Shown here: positions 8,547 to 18,725 of the stretch, piece by piece
Numbering within the stretch: position 1 is the first letter of the stretch
Layout of the letters: the number at the start of each line of letters is the position of its first letter
Assembly: GCA_016721505.1 (NCBI GenBank)
Contig: JADKHX010000021.1
Location: forward strand, 124,001-188,000
Direction of reading: 5' to 3'
Origin: Rhodocyclaceae bacterium
GTDB lineage: Bacteria; Pseudomonadota; Gammaproteobacteria; Burkholderiales; Rhodocyclaceae
DNA: 64,000 nt
Program-made: the position numbers and the translations under genes
The notes under the pieces: generated by a model
What the model was told of the DNA's origin: nothing
What the model saw: the letters and a program-made list of their open reading frames with translations, nothing else
Databases searched by the model: none

Positions 8547-10583
8547 TCAAAACGACTTACTACTCGATGCCGCGATCTGACTTGCTATGCTCGCCAAAAC
8601 CGCCGCCACTGCTTCATCAATGCCAATTTGCGTGGTATCTATGCAAACGGCACCTTCGCTTTGTTTGAGGGGCGCAACGCTACGCGAAGAATCCCGCGCA
8701 TCCCGCTCCTGCAAATCCTGCAAAAGGGCGCGAAGTTTAGCAGGCATCCCCTTCTGTATCAACTGCTTATAGCGTCTTTCTGCACGCGCCTCAGCCGATG
8801 CGGTCAGAAATATTTTCGCCACGGCGGCTGGGAACACCACACTACCCATATCGCGGCCATCAGCGACTAGGCCGGGGAAGCGTCGATAGGCGCGCTGCCG
8901 CGCCAGCAAAGCCGTGCGAACCGCAGGCAAGGCGGCTACTTTGGACGCACCAACACCAATAGCTTCGGTGCGGATGGCATCGGTGACATCTTTGGCGCCC
9001 AGATAAATCCGGCTGTGTTCAAAACTTGCTGGCAGATTTTTGGCGAGTTCCGCAACACCTAGTTCGTCGTCCAAGTCAATGCCGGCCTGGGTCGCGCTGA
9101 GCGCTGTGAGGCGATACAAAGAGCCGCTATCGAGGTAGTGGTAACCCAAAGCCTTCGCCACGCGCTCGGCAACCGTTCCTTTGCCTGATGCTGACGGGCC
9201 ATCAATCGCAACGACCGGTGCAGTGATTTGCGCAAAGGCATCAAAGTAATCAGGGAAGGTCTTGGCAACACATTCGGGGTCGTTGATGCGAATCGGTACA
9301 TCGCCAAAAGCTGCCAGCGAAAAACACATGGCCATACGGTGATCGTCGTAGGTGTTGATGGCAACCATGTCAGTTGGTGCTGACGATGCAATCCCCGTAT
9401 CAGGGGACACGCCTTCAATATTGTTTGATGGTGTCACTCGTAAATAATCCGCGCCCTCCTCCACAGTGGCACCAAGCTTACGCAATTCGGTTGCCATCGC
9501 GGCGATGCGATCGGTTTCTTTGACCCGCCACGAGGCGATATTGCGCAAAGTGCATGGCCCATCGGCAAACAGCGCGGCGACCGCCAGCGTCATTGCGGCA
9601 TCGGGAATGTGGTTCAAATCTAAATCAAAGGCTTTGAGCTTTCCATTCGCTGGAGCCCGGGCGGATATCCAGTTGTCGCCCCAATCAATTCGGGCGCCCA
9701 TTTTTTCCAGCGCCTCAGCAAAGTGCACATCGCCCTGAATGCTGTTTTTGCCGACGCCTTCAACTCGTACAGGCCCGCCGCCGATGGCACCAGCGGCGAG
9801 GAAGTATGAGGCCGACGAAGCATCGCCTTCAACATGAATCACACCGGGGCTGCGATATTTTTGCCCACCAGAAATAGTGAAGCGCTGCCATCCATCACGC
9901 TTAACCATCACGCCGAAACGCGCCATTAAATTCAGCGTGATTTCGACATAGGGTTTGGAAATAAGCTCGGTGGTCATTTCAACGATTGCGTCTTGACCGG
10001 TCAATGGCAAAGCCATCAACAGTGCCGTCAAAAATTGCGATGACACATCGCCACGCACACGTATCGGCGCGTCAAGTTTTATTTGCGCAGGGCGAATCGA
10101 CAAGGGCGGGAAACCGTCATTTCCCAAATAGCGAATGTCCGCCCCAATCTGCCGCAAGCCATCTACCAAATCAGCTATCGGCCGCTCGTGCATACGCGGC
10201 ACACCCGACAATTGATATTCACCATTCATCATCGCCAGCGCAGCGGTGAGCGGACGAATTGCCGTGCCGGCATTGCCCATGAAAAGTTCGGCGGATTTGT
10301 TTGGGAAGGCGCCACCGCATCCGGTGATTTTTTTGGCGAGTAACGGCGTATCGTCAGCACCAACTGGCGAATCCACACCAAGTTTCGTCAACGCCGCCAA
10401 CATCACGCGCGTGTCATCGGAATCCAGCAAACCGTGAATCTCAGTCACGCCATCGGCCACCGCAGACAGCAGCAAGATGCGATTGGAAATGCTTTTTGAG
10501 CCGGGCAATTGAATGCTGCCAGCGGCGCAGGTCAGTCGAGGAAGGTCTAAATAATTCATAGGAACATCGACCGATCTACTCAT
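8547..10583 (-). CDS. aroA-cmk: Bifunctional EPSP synthase / cytidylate kinase fusion
   Basis: The 678-residue protein joins two enzymes. Residues 10-445 are 3-phosphoshikimate 1-carboxyvinyltransferase, with [14 protein letters not shown] near 27, the glyphosate-region motif [16 protein letters not shown] near 105 and the late [16 protein letters not shown] block. From about residue 453 it is CMP kinase, with P-loop [20 protein letters not shown] and [13 protein letters not shown]. The shikimate half feeds chorismate synthesis; the kinase half feeds CTP and dCTP. aroA and cmk are neighbours in many proteobacteria, and the fused form is known in some Burkholderiales. Residues [12 protein letters not shown] near 75 come from a family A repeat. 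The start ATG overlaps the tyrA stop by 8 bases; an ATG 24 bases later (10559) is the alternative. Confidence 0.95.
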   Translation of the reverse strand: MSRSVDVPMNYLDLPRLTCAAGSIQLPGSKSISNRILLLSAVADGVTEIHGLLDSDDTRVMLAALTKLGVDSPVGADDTPLLAKKITGCGGAFPNKSAELFMGNAGTAIRPLTAALAMMNGEYQLSGVPRMHERPIADLVDGLRQIGADIRYLGNDGFPPLSIRPAQIKLDAPIRVRGDVSSQFLTALLMALPLTGQDAIVEMTTELISKPYVEITLNLMARFGVMVKRDGWQRFTISGGQKYRSPGVIHVEGDASSASYFLAAGAIGGGPVRVEGVGKNSIQGDVHFAEALEKMGARIDWGDNWISARAPANGKLKAFDLDLNHIPDAAMTLAVAALFADGPCTLRNIASWRVKETDRIAAMATELRKLGATVEEGADYLRVTPSNNIEGVSPDTGIASSAPTDMVAINTYDDHRMAMCFSLAAFGDVPIRINDPECVAKTFPDYFDAFAQITAPVVAIDGPSASGKGTVAERVAKALGYHYLDSGSLYRLTALSATQAGIDLDDELGVAELAKNLPASFEHSRIYLGAKDVTDAIRTEAIGVGASKVAALPAVRTALLARQRAYRRFPGLVADGRDMGSVVFPAAVAKIFLTASAEARAERRYKQLIQKGMPAKLRALLQDLQERDARDSSRSVAPLKQSEGAVCIDTTQIGIDEAVAAVLASIASQIAASSSKSF
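10341..10370 (+). repeat. Family A repeat, short copy inside aroA-cmk
   Basis: TAACGGCGTATCGTCAGCAC followed by CAACTGGCGA differs from the intergenic copy at 21661 (opposite strand) at only two positions. It is read in frame within aroA as [10 protein letters not shown], a surface-loop position between the conserved LTKLGV and GCGGAFP segments. Confidence 0.85.
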
Positions 10584-11463
10584 TGGCCGACGGTGCTAAC
10601 CCTATCCATTCGTCGCGGCGCTTGCGTGCGGCCGTAAACATTGCTTCAAGTCCGCTTGCGTCGGCGCTCGCCAGCAACACCCGCGCACGCATCAAGTGCG
10701 CCATGTAGGCATCCAATTCAGCTAGCAACGCGCCTCGATTGGCAACACAAATATCGCGCCACATTTCGGGGTGGCTGCTGGCGATACGAGTGAAATCGCG
10801 GAAACCGCCAGCAGCAAAGGCAAATAGTTCGTCGGCATTTTCTCGACTGGCGAATTCGTCGACCAGCGCGAAAGCTAACAGGTGCGGCAAGTGGCTGACC
10901 GCTGCGAATATTTGGTCATGCGTTTCTGGTGTGAGTTCTGAAACGCGCGCGCCGCTTTGTTGCCAGACCTGTCGAATCGCTTCCACGTCGCTATGTGAAT
11001 TTTCTATCAACGGCGTGACCACCACGCGACGATCCTTGAACAATGTCGCGGTTGCGGCATTGACGCCGCTTTTCTCAGCACCGGCGATGGGGTGCGCAGG
11101 GATGAATTGGCCAATCTTGTCGCCAAGTGTCGCCCGCGCAGCAGCGACAACATCGGACTTGGTGCTACCAGCATCGGTGACAAGCGTTTTTGATTCGAGA
11201 TGCGGCATCAATTCGCGCAGGCTGTTTTCCATTTGGCCGACAGGCATTGCCAGCAGCACCAAATCGGTATCGCGCAATGCATCAGCCCAGTTCTCGGCGA
11301 CGATATCAATCACGCCGAGTCGTTTGGCATTGTCCAACGCAGCGCGGGTGCGTCCAATGCCGACAACTTGATTGACGACCCCCACTGTCTTCAAAGCCAG
11401 TGCAAATGAACCGCCGATCAAGCCCACACCGGCGATGACGACACGGCTGAACTGTTTGGACAT
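10576..11463 (-). CDS. tyrA: Prephenate dehydrogenase
   Basis: TyrA oxidatively decarboxylates prephenate to 4-hydroxyphenylpyruvate for tyrosine. The 295-residue protein begins with the NAD-binding fold [18 protein letters not shown] (GxGxxG near residue 12). It has the [10 protein letters not shown] block near 96, [14 protein letters not shown] near 124 with the conserved substrate-binding His, and [11 protein letters not shown] near 190. It is a single-domain TyrA with no chorismate mutase or ACT domain. Its start overlaps the hisC stop (TGATG) and its stop overlaps the aroA start, so the aromatic genes are translationally coupled. Confidence 0.95.
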   Translation of the reverse strand: MSKQFSRVVIAGVGLIGGSFALALKTVGVVNQVVGIGRTRAALDNAKRLGVIDIVAENWADALRDTDLVLLAMPVGQMENSLRELMPHLESKTLVTDAGSTKSDVVAAARATLGDKIGQFIPAHPIAGAEKSGVNAATATLFKDRRVVVTPLIENSHSDVEAIRQVWQQSGARVSELTPETHDQIFAAVSHLPHLLAFALVDEFASRENADELFAFAAGGFRDFTRIASSHPEMWRDICVANRGALLAELDAYMAHLMRARVLLASADASGLEAMFTAARKRRDEWIGLAPSANE

Positions 11464-12557
11464 CAGCCGCGCAACGCTACGGCGAGCGCATCCAGAAAAC
11501 GTGAATTTTCGCTATCCAACCCTATGGTCACGCGCAAATGATTTGGCAAACCGTAGCCACCTATGGGACGCACGATGACGCCTTGACTAAGCAGTGACGC
11601 GTTGATTTTTGCGCCGTCATTTACTGCGATGGTGATGAAGTTCCCGTAGGCAGGAATGTGCGACAGACCCAAACGCGACAAACCTTCTTGTATTTGCGCC
11701 ATACCGCGTTGATTCTGTTCAAAACTCTGGGCCAAAAATTCATGATCGTCGATTGCGGCATGCGCGGCTGCGAGTGCCAAACTATTCACATTGAAGGGCT
11801 GGCGCACACGATTGAGCAAATCGGCGACTTCCGGGGCGGCGACCGCGTAACCGACACGCAAACCGGCGAGACCATAAATTTTCGAGAACGTTCTGGTGAT
11901 AATTAAGTTCGGGAATTCGGCAATCCAGCGTGTCGCATCGTCGCGCAAATGTGGCGGCAGATATTCGTTATAGGCTTCATCCAAAACGACCGCGACATCG
12001 GCGGGAACTTGGGCAAGGAAAGCTTTCAACTGTGAATACGGCAGGAAGTTTCCGGTAGGATTATTGGGATTCGCAATCCAGATCAGTCGCGTGGTGTCGT
12101 CAATCGCAGCCGCCATTGCGTTCAAATCGTGACCAAAATCCAAGGCAGGAACAACAATGCTTCGCGCACCGGCCGTAGCGGTGGAAATCGGATAAACCGC
12201 AAATGCGTATTGCGACATCACTGCCGAGGTTCCTGGCGCAAGAAAAATTCTGGCCAGCAAGTCGAGTACGTCGTTGGAACCGTTGCCAAGCGCAACCTGC
12301 TTGCTGGCAACATCAAGCGATGTCGCCAGTTTGGCAATCAGATCAAACTGATCGGGATAACGCTCGCTGTCGCCAACTACGTTTTCAACTGCTGCACGCG
12401 CCTTAGGGCTCATGCCCAGCGGATTTTCGTTGGAGGCCAGCTTGATTATTTTTTCCAACGGCACGCCGGTTTCACGCGACAACGCGGTCATCGGTTTGCC
12501 CGGTATGTAGGGCGAAATCGAACGAATGTTTTCGGCAACTCGAGACAGCAGCGTCAT
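11463..12557 (-). CDS. hisC: Histidinol-phosphate / aromatic aminotransferase
   Basis: This is a PLP-dependent class I/II aminotransferase of 364 residues. It shows the HisC-type KLASNENPLGMSPKA block near residue 40, NPNNPTGNFLP near 160, DEAYNEYLPP near 193, and the PLP lysine in RTFSKIYGLAGLRVGYA near 222. The location between pheA and tyrA suggests it also transaminates aromatic or prephenate-derived keto acids, as proposed for hisC paralogues in this conserved cluster; that role is inferred from context. It ends with TGATG into tyrA. Confidence 0.93.
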   Translation of the reverse strand: MTLLSRVAENIRSISPYIPGKPMTALSRETGVPLEKIIKLASNENPLGMSPKARAAVENVVGDSERYPDQFDLIAKLATSLDVASKQVALGNGSNDVLDLLARIFLAPGTSAVMSQYAFAVYPISTATAGARSIVVPALDFGHDLNAMAAAIDDTTRLIWIANPNNPTGNFLPYSQLKAFLAQVPADVAVVLDEAYNEYLPPHLRDDATRWIAEFPNLIITRTFSKIYGLAGLRVGYAVAAPEVADLLNRVRQPFNVNSLALAAAHAAIDDHEFLAQSFEQNQRGMAQIQEGLSRLGLSHIPAYGNFITIAVNDGAKINASLLSQGVIVRPIGGYGLPNHLRVTIGLDSENSRFLDALAVALRG

Positions 12558-12569
12558 TGCGTTAGTCCC

Positions 12570-13670
12570 TCAATGGCTGACCGGATAGGAGCCGAGAATT
12601 TTGATGAATCCTGCACGCGAAGTGAAATCAGACAACGCGGCGGCCAAGGCCGGTTCGGCTTGATGGCCTTCGACATCAACAAAAAACACGTATTGCCACC
12701 GTCCACCACCCATGCCACGCGCAGGACGCGATTCAAACTTGGTCATCGACACGCCGTGACTTGCCAGTGGCGCAAGCAAATCGTGCATCGCACCCGCGCG
12801 ATTTTGCGCCGAGCAAACCAGTGAGGTTTTGTCGTGGCCTGACGGGCCGGCGTCATGACGACCAAGCACCAAAAAGCGTGTCGTGTTGTTCGGATCATCT
12901 TCGATGTTGGCGGCAAGGGTTTTAAGCCCATAAGCCTTACCGGCTGCTTCGCCAGCAATTGCGGCGGCGCGTGGATCTTCCGCCGCCATACGTGCCGCTT
13001 CGGCGTTGCTGGCTACCGGCGTGCGCGGCACTAAGGGAAGCTGTCGATTGATCCATTCGTGACACTGCGCCAAGGATTGTGTATGCGAATAAAGGCGAGA
13101 AATCGTGGTCATTGAACCCGCCAATGACAACAAATTTTGATGTATTGGCAGATTGACTTCACCACACACTTTGAGCGGCGAGCTAACCAATAAATCCAGC
13201 GTGCGGCCGACCGCGCCTTCGCTGGAGTTTTCTACTGGCACTACCGCATAGTCGGCGTTGCCCGCCTCAACTGCACGGAAGGCTTCGTCAATTCCGGCGC
13301 AAGGTATCAGATCAGGTGCGCCGCCAAAATGTGTGCGCGCCGCGGTCTCGGAAAAGGTTCCGGCGGGGCCGAGATAGGCGATTTTCAGCGCTTGTTCGAG
13401 TGCCAAACAAGCCGACATCACTTCGCGCGCAATACGTTGTACGGCCTGCTGTGGCAAGGGACCAGGATTAGCATCGCCCAATCTTCGCAACACTTGTGCT
13501 TCGCGCTCGGGGCGATACAAGTTACCTTGTTTAATCACGCCGATTTGATGGGCTAACTGCGCGCGATCGTTGATGAGTTTCAATAAGCGATCATCGATGC
13601 CATCAATTTCATCGCGTAGTTTTTTCAACTTTTGCTGTTCAAGTTCAGCGTCGTTAGTTGCATCGTCCAT
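12570..13670 (-). CDS. pheA: Bifunctional chorismate mutase / prephenate dehydratase
   Basis: PheA makes phenylpyruvate from chorismate. The chosen start (MDDATNDAELEQQ) gives 366 residues. An upstream in-frame start exists at 13739 but would run into serA. The N-terminal AroQ chorismate mutase helix reads LRDEIDGIDDRLLKLINDRA (about residues 16-35). The prephenate dehydratase domain begins KIAYLGPAGTFSETAA near 98 and contains the catalytic region NNTTRFLVLG near 262. A C-terminal ACT domain with GVSMTKFESRP (about 312) is the usual phenylalanine-binding site. It follows serA by 10 bp and precedes hisC by 12 bp. Confidence 0.95.
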   Translation of the reverse strand: MDDATNDAELEQQKLKKLRDEIDGIDDRLLKLINDRAQLAHQIGVIKQGNLYRPEREAQVLRRLGDANPGPLPQQAVQRIAREVMSACLALEQALKIAYLGPAGTFSETAARTHFGGAPDLIPCAGIDEAFRAVEAGNADYAVVPVENSSEGAVGRTLDLLVSSPLKVCGEVNLPIHQNLLSLAGSMTTISRLYSHTQSLAQCHEWINRQLPLVPRTPVASNAEAARMAAEDPRAAAIAGEAAGKAYGLKTLAANIEDDPNNTTRFLVLGRHDAGPSGHDKTSLVCSAQNRAGAMHDLLAPLASHGVSMTKFESRPARGMGGGRWQYVFFVDVEGHQAEPALAAALSDFTSRAGFIKILGSYPVSH

Positions 13671-13680
13671 GAGACCTACC

Positions 13681-14871
13681 TCAAACTGAATTTGCAATGG
13701 GCAAATAACGCACAGACAACACACCCTGGATCGCGGCAATCCCGTCAGTTACATTGGCTGCCACAGGGCTATCGACATCCACCAGGGTGTAGGCCATTTC
13801 GCCCCGCGATTTGTTGACCATATTGTGGATATTTAAGCCTGCGCTGGCCATCGCCGTGGAAATCTGTCCCAGCATATTCGGCACGTTAGAGTTGGCAATC
13901 GCTACCCGAAACGCCGACTCTCTTGCCATCGTTACATTGGGAAAATTCACCGCATTGTTCACGTTGCCGTGCTCAAGATAATCCCGCAGTTGATCCACCA
14001 CCATCAAGGCGCAGTTTTCCTCAGCTTCGCGCGTTGATGCGCCAAGATGTGGCAAAGCGATGACGTTAGGATTGGCATTGAGATGCGGACTCGGGAAGTC
14101 GCAGACGTAGGTCGCCAGTTTGCGTGACTCAAGCGCCGCAATGACTGCAGATTCCTCGACCACGGCCTCGCGCGAAAAATTCAGTAAGACTGCGCTGTGG
14201 CGCATCTGCTCAATGTTTTGCCCATTGATCATGTGCTTGGTCGCAGCAATCATTGGCACATGCAGCGTGACGAAATGCGCGCCTTTGAGCACTTCAGAAA
14301 TGCTGTTGGCCTTTTTGACTTGCGAAGGCAAACTCCACGCGGCATCCACTGTTATTTCCGGATCGTATCCGAGTACATTCATGCCTAGTTTGATTGCGGC
14401 GTCGGCGACCAAGCAGCCGATTTTGCCCAGACCGATGATGCCCAGCGTATGCCCGGCCAGCTCGATACCACCAAAATTTTTTTTGCCGTCTTCGACAAGC
14501 GATTCCATGTCCGGTGCATTGACATCCAAATCGGATACAAAGCGCATCGCGCCAGACAAATTTCGCGCCGCCATCAACAAGCCTGCCAGCACCAATTCCT
14601 TGACCGCGTTGGCATTGGCGCCAGGCGCGTTAAACACCGGCACACCGCGCGCTGTCATGGCGGCAACCGGAATATTGTTGGTGCCAGCGCCTGCTCGCGC
14701 TATCGCCCGCACACTCTGCGGAATTTCCACACTATGCATGTCGGCCGAGCGCACCAAAACGGCATCCGGCTCACTCACGTCCTTGCCCACCGAATAGGTC
14801 TCGCTCGGCAAACGCTTGAGGCCATTTGCCGAAATTTGATTGAGCACTAAAACACGAAAGGAATTACCCAT
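13681..14871 (-). CDS. serA: D-3-phosphoglycerate dehydrogenase
   Basis: SerA oxidises 3-phosphoglycerate to phosphohydroxypyruvate, the step before SerC. The 396-residue protein has the D-isomer-specific 2-hydroxyacid dehydrogenase layout: IARAGAGTNNIPV near 64, the NAD-binding GHTLGIIGLGKIG near 141, ALESRKLATYVCDFPSPH near 240, and the catalytic His in ALPHLGASTREAEENCA. A C-terminal ACT-like domain ends with DVDSPVAANVTDGI and VRYLPIANSV. The ATG at 14871 overlaps the end of serC by 8 bases (ATGGGTAA); a TTG 12 bases further up is less likely. Placing serA between serC and pheA puts the two consecutive serine enzymes side by side. Confidence 0.93.
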   Translation of the reverse strand: MGNSFRVLVLNQISANGLKRLPSETYSVGKDVSEPDAVLVRSADMHSVEIPQSVRAIARAGAGTNNIPVAAMTARGVPVFNAPGANANAVKELVLAGLLMAARNLSGAMRFVSDLDVNAPDMESLVEDGKKNFGGIELAGHTLGIIGLGKIGCLVADAAIKLGMNVLGYDPEITVDAAWSLPSQVKKANSISEVLKGAHFVTLHVPMIAATKHMINGQNIEQMRHSAVLLNFSREAVVEESAVIAALESRKLATYVCDFPSPHLNANPNVIALPHLGASTREAEENCALMVVDQLRDYLEHGNVNNAVNFPNVTMARESAFRVAIANSNVPNMLGQISTAMASAGLNIHNMVNKSRGEMAYTLVDVDSPVAANVTDGIAAIQGVLSVRYLPIANSV

Positions 14872-15940
14872 GTTGTTTTTCAAATTCGCGCATGTAATTG
14901 ACTAGATGCTGAACACCTTCCAGCGACATTGCGTTGTACATCGAAGCACGCATACCGCCAACGGAGCGATGACCTTTTAATTGCAACATTCCGGCCTTTT
15001 TTGCCCCGGCGAGGAAAGCTTCATCGAGCGCTTCATCCTTCAAAGTGAAGGGTATATTCATCAGTGAGCGATCGGCTTTTTCGACCGGGTTGTTGTAAAA
15101 CGCCGTCGAATCCAGATACGAATACAAGGTGTTGGCTTTAGCAATATTGACTTGCTCCATCGCCGCCAAACCGCCTTTGGCCTTGAGCCACTGGAATACC
15201 AAACCAGCGATATAAATCGCATAAGTCGGCGGCGTATTGTGCATCGAGTCAGCGTCGGCGTGAGTTTTGTAATTCATCATCGTCGATGGTGTTGGGTTCG
15301 CTTTTCCGATCAGATCGTCACGAATAATGACGATGGTCAAGCCAGCTGGCCCAATATTTTTTTGTGCTCCGGCGTAGATCAACCCGTATTTGCTGACGTC
15401 AATGGGTTTGCTCAAAATATTCGATGACATATCGCAAACCAACGGGGTATCGCCCGTGTCGGGTGTCTGGTGGAACTCAACGCCGCCGATGGTTTCATTG
15501 GCGGTGTAATGCACGTAAGCCGCACCAGGAGTGGGTGTCCAGCCTTTTGGTGCGTAGGTAAATTTACGATCTTCGCTGGAAGCGATGATGTTAACTTTAC
15601 CAACCGCCTTGGCTTCCTTAATGGCCTTTTTGGCCCATTCACCAGTGTGAATGTAGTCGGCGCTTGGGTGACCGGCGAGCAGGTTTTGCGGCACCATTTC
15701 AAATTGCAGCGTGGCGCCGCCTTGGAGGAACAGCACTTTGTAGTTGCTCGGTACGGCAAGCAATTCACGCAGATCCGCTTCAGTCTGCTCGGCAATCGAA
15801 ATGAACTCCTTGCCACGATGACTCATCTCCATCACCGATTGACCGCTGCCGTGCCAATCCAGCATTTCAGCCGCTGCTTGTTGCAAAACTGTTTCCGGTA
15901 AAACCCCTGGACCGGCGCTGAAATTGAACAATCGAGTCAC
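14864..15940 (-). CDS. serC: Phosphoserine aminotransferase
   Basis: SerC transaminates phosphohydroxypyruvate to phosphoserine and also serves pyridoxal phosphate synthesis. From the GTG at 15940 the product is 358 residues and starts VTRLFNFSAGPGVLPETVL, the canonical SerC N-terminus. AAGGAGA 8 bases upstream supports this GTG. A longer in-frame ATG at 15988 would add PVGAGNTPLN, which is encoded by an intergenic family A repeat and is not part of the enzyme. HRGKEF near 43, VPSNYKVLFLQGGAT near 71 and the PLP lysine in GLIYAGAQKNIGPAGL near 198 identify the family. Confidence 0.96.
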   Translation of the reverse strand: MTRLFNFSAGPGVLPETVLQQAAAEMLDWHGSGQSVMEMSHRGKEFISIAEQTEADLRELLAVPSNYKVLFLQGGATLQFEMVPQNLLAGHPSADYIHTGEWAKKAIKEAKAVGKVNIIASSEDRKFTYAPKGWTPTPGAAYVHYTANETIGGVEFHQTPDTGDTPLVCDMSSNILSKPIDVSKYGLIYAGAQKNIGPAGLTIVIIRDDLIGKANPTPSTMMNYKTHADADSMHNTPPTYAIYIAGLVFQWLKAKGGLAAMEQVNIAKANTLYSYLDSTAFYNNPVEKADRSLMNIPFTLKDEALDEAFLAGAKKAGMLQLKGHRSVGGMRASMYNAMSLEGVQHLVNYMREFEKQHG

Positions 15941-15958
15941 TACTGTCTCCTTTGAATT

Positions 15959-15986
15959 TAACGGCGTGTTACCAGCACCAACTGGC
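15959..15986 (+). repeat. Family A repeat, short copy between gyrA and serC
   Basis: The sequence runs TAACGGCGTGTTACCAGCAC then CAACTGGC. It is identical in its last 25 bases to the copy at 59566-59594 and lies in the gap between the gyrA stop and the serC ribosome binding site. Confidence 0.9.
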
Positions 15987-15990
15987 ACTT

Positions 15991-18600
15991 TTACTCTGGC
16001 GCAACTTCTTCACCGGCGTCATCGCCAACTTGCGCACTGGCATCCGGTGAAATTTCTGCTTCAACTACTTTTTCGATACCCGCCAACAAGGTCCCGTCAT
16101 CGAGATTTATCAAACGCACACCCTGCGTCGCCCGACCGAGTTCACGTACTTGTTCAACCAAGGTGCGGATCAACACGCCCCCTGTAGAAATCAACATCAC
16201 TTCGTCTTCCGGTCGCACCAGCACAGCACCAACCACACGGCCATTGCGCTCCGATTGCTGTATCGCAATCATGCCTTTGGTGCCGCGGCCATGACGTGTG
16301 TATTCGGCAATCGCCGTGCGTTTGCCATAACCGTTTTCAGTCGCGGTCAACACTGAATCGAGCTCGTCGGACGCCACTAGCATTGATATGACGCGCTGTC
16401 CGTCTTCGAGCATCATGCCGCGCACGCCGCGTGTTTTTCGGCCCAATGGACGCACGTCATCTTCCGCAAACCGCACTGCTTTGCCGGCATCTGAGAACAA
16501 CATCACATCGCATTTGCCATCGGTAATTGCAACACCGATTAAGTGATCGCCCTCGTCCAGCTCAACCGCAATGATTCCTGCTTTGCGTGGGTTATCAAAA
16601 TGCGTCAGCGCAGTTTTCTTCACTGTGCCCAAAGCGGTTGCCATGAAAATAAAATGCGCTTCGTCGAATTCCTTGACCGGCAAAATCGCGGTGATTTTTT
16701 CGCCCTCAACCAGCGGAAACAAATTTACAATCGGTTTGCCACGCGCATTGCGCGCACCTTCCGGCGCTTCGTAAACTTTGAGCCAATAAACGCGGCCTTG
16801 GGTCGAAAAACACAGGATATGGTCGTGCGTATTGGCAATAAAAAGTTGGTCGACAAAATCATCGTCTTTGATCGACGCGGCTTGCTTGCCGCGTCCGCCA
16901 CGGCGCTGCGCGCGGTAGTCGGCCAACGGTTGGCGTTTCAGATAGCCGGAATGCGACAAGGTCACGACCATGTCTTCGCGCTGAATCAAATCTTCGATGT
17001 TGATATCCGAAGTATTTAGTATGATTTCCGAACGCCGTGCATCGCCAAATTGCGCCATCGCCGCGCGCAGTTCTTCGCCGATGATGGTAGTGATGCGCTC
17101 TGGCTTGGCAAGGATGTCTAGCAAATCAACAATCACCGCCATGACTTCGCCATACTCAGCCAAAATTTTGTCTTGTTCCAGACCAGTCAAGCGTTGCAAA
17201 CGCAATTCCAGAATCGCTTGCGCTTGTGCGTCCGACAACAAATAGCCTTGCGGCGAATAGCCAAATTCCGCACCCAGGCCATCGGGACGCGAGGCCTCGG
17301 CGCTCGTGCGCTTGAGCATCTCTTCAACCAAACCGGATTTCCACATCCGCGCCATCAATCCACGCTTGGCATCCGCTGGTGTTGGCGATGCTTTGATCAA
17401 GGCAATGATTTCATCAACATTGGAAAGTGCGACCGCCAAACCTTCAAGCACATGCCCGCGTTCGCGCGCTTTGCGCAATTCAAAAACCGTGCGTCGTGTC
17501 ACAACCTCGCGCCGATGGGCGAGGAAGCACTCGAGCATTTCCTTCAGGTTCAATAATCGTGGTCGCCCATCGACCAGCGCCACCATGTTCATACCGAAGG
17601 TGTCTTGCAATTGCGTGTGTTTGTAGAGGTGATTGAGCACCACTTCCGGCACTTGGTCGCGCTTGAGTTCAATCACCAAACGCATGCCGGATTTATCCGA
17701 CTCATCTTGAATGTGCGCGATACCGTCGATCTTTTTTTCGTTAACCAGCTCGGCGATTTTTTCTTGCAGCGTTTTCTTGTTAACTTGATACGGTAGCTCG
17801 TCGACGATGATGGCTTGGCGACCACTGTTTTTGATATCCTCAACGTGCGTTCGCGCCCGCATCACCACCCGACCACGGCCGGTCATATAGCCATCGCGCA
17901 CGCCTGAAGTGCCATAAATCAAAGCAGCGGTCGGGAAATCCGGCGCGGGAATGATTTTGATCAACTCTTCAATCGAAATCGAAGCGTCGCCCAGCACCGC
18001 CAAACACGCATTGATAACTTCATTGATATTGTGCGGTGGGATATTGGTCGCCATACCCACGGCAATGCCCGACGCGCCGTTAATCAACAAGTTTGGAATA
18101 CGCGCTGGCAATATCAATGGCTCATGTTCCGAACCGTCGTAGTTTGGCCCGAAATCAACGGTTTCCTTGTCCAAATCGATCAGCAATTCCTGACCGATGC
18201 GCGCCATACGAATTTCCGTGTAACGCATCGCTGCGGCATTGTCGCCATCGACCGAACCAAAGTTCCCTTGCCCATCGACTAGCATGTAGCGCAAACTAAA
18301 ATCCTGCGCCATCCGGACGATGGTGTCATATACGGCGGTATCACCATGCGGATGGTATTTACCAATCACATCACCAACGATACGCGCCGACTTTTTGTAA
18401 GCGCGATTCCAATCGTTATTCAGCTCGTGCATCGCGAACAAAACGCGACGATGAACAGGTTTGAGTCCGTCACGCGCGTCGGGCAGTGCGCGCCCGACGA
18501 TTACGCTCATGGCGTAGTCAAGATACGAGTGCCGCATCTCCGCTTCTAGGCTGATAGGCAGGGTTTCTTTTGCAAACGAGGTCATGTCGGCGATGCCCAT
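15991..18600 (-). CDS. gyrA: DNA gyrase subunit A
   Basis: GyrA is the DNA-cleaving subunit of gyrase, which introduces negative supercoils. The 869-residue protein contains the [21 protein letters not shown] near residue 82, the catalytic tyrosine in RYTEIRMAR near 128, and the C-terminal beta-pinwheel with the GyrA-box QRRGGRGKQ near residue 562. The E. coli position 83 equivalent is Thr, a natural state in several non-enteric proteobacteria, and Asp87 is kept. An in-frame ATG 15 bases later ([10 protein letters not shown]) matches the usual family start and may be the true one. Family A repeats and serC lie downstream. Confidence 0.97.
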   Translation of the reverse strand: MGIADMTSFAKETLPISLEAEMRHSYLDYAMSVIVGRALPDARDGLKPVHRRVLFAMHELNNDWNRAYKKSARIVGDVIGKYHPHGDTAVYDTIVRMAQDFSLRYMLVDGQGNFGSVDGDNAAAMRYTEIRMARIGQELLIDLDKETVDFGPNYDGSEHEPLILPARIPNLLINGASGIAVGMATNIPPHNINEVINACLAVLGDASISIEELIKIIPAPDFPTAALIYGTSGVRDGYMTGRGRVVMRARTHVEDIKNSGRQAIIVDELPYQVNKKTLQEKIAELVNEKKIDGIAHIQDESDKSGMRLVIELKRDQVPEVVLNHLYKHTQLQDTFGMNMVALVDGRPRLLNLKEMLECFLAHRREVVTRRTVFELRKARERGHVLEGLAVALSNVDEIIALIKASPTPADAKRGLMARMWKSGLVEEMLKRTSAEASRPDGLGAEFGYSPQGYLLSDAQAQAILELRLQRLTGLEQDKILAEYGEVMAVIVDLLDILAKPERITTIIGEELRAAMAQFGDARRSEIILNTSDINIEDLIQREDMVVTLSHSGYLKRQPLADYRAQRRGGRGKQAASIKDDDFVDQLFIANTHDHILCFSTQGRVYWLKVYEAPEGARNARGKPIVNLFPLVEGEKITAILPVKEFDEAHFIFMATALGTVKKTALTHFDNPRKAGIIAVELDEGDHLIGVAITDGKCDVMLFSDAGKAVRFAEDDVRPLGRKTRGVRGMMLEDGQRVISMLVASDELDSVLTATENGYGKRTAIAEYTRHGRGTKGMIAIQQSERNGRVVGAVLVRPEDEVMLISTGGVLIRTLVEQVRELGRATQGVRLINLDDGTLLAGIEKVVEAEISPDASAQVGDDAGEEVAPE

Positions 18601-18725
18601 CAGAACCAGCCTTTTTGAGGCCTTTTGACAAGGGACTTTGATTAGCTACGAAAGCCTGCGATTTTAACATGGAAGGCTAGTCTTCATGAGTCTCACAGTC
18701 ACTTGTTTAGGGGCATTAAATCTGG

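Noticed and set aside
15941..15988. A 16-residue N-terminal extension of serC starting at ATG 15988
   Set aside because: It is translated from a family A repeat, has no ribosome binding site, and the GTG at 15940 has AAGGAGA and yields the canonical N-terminus.
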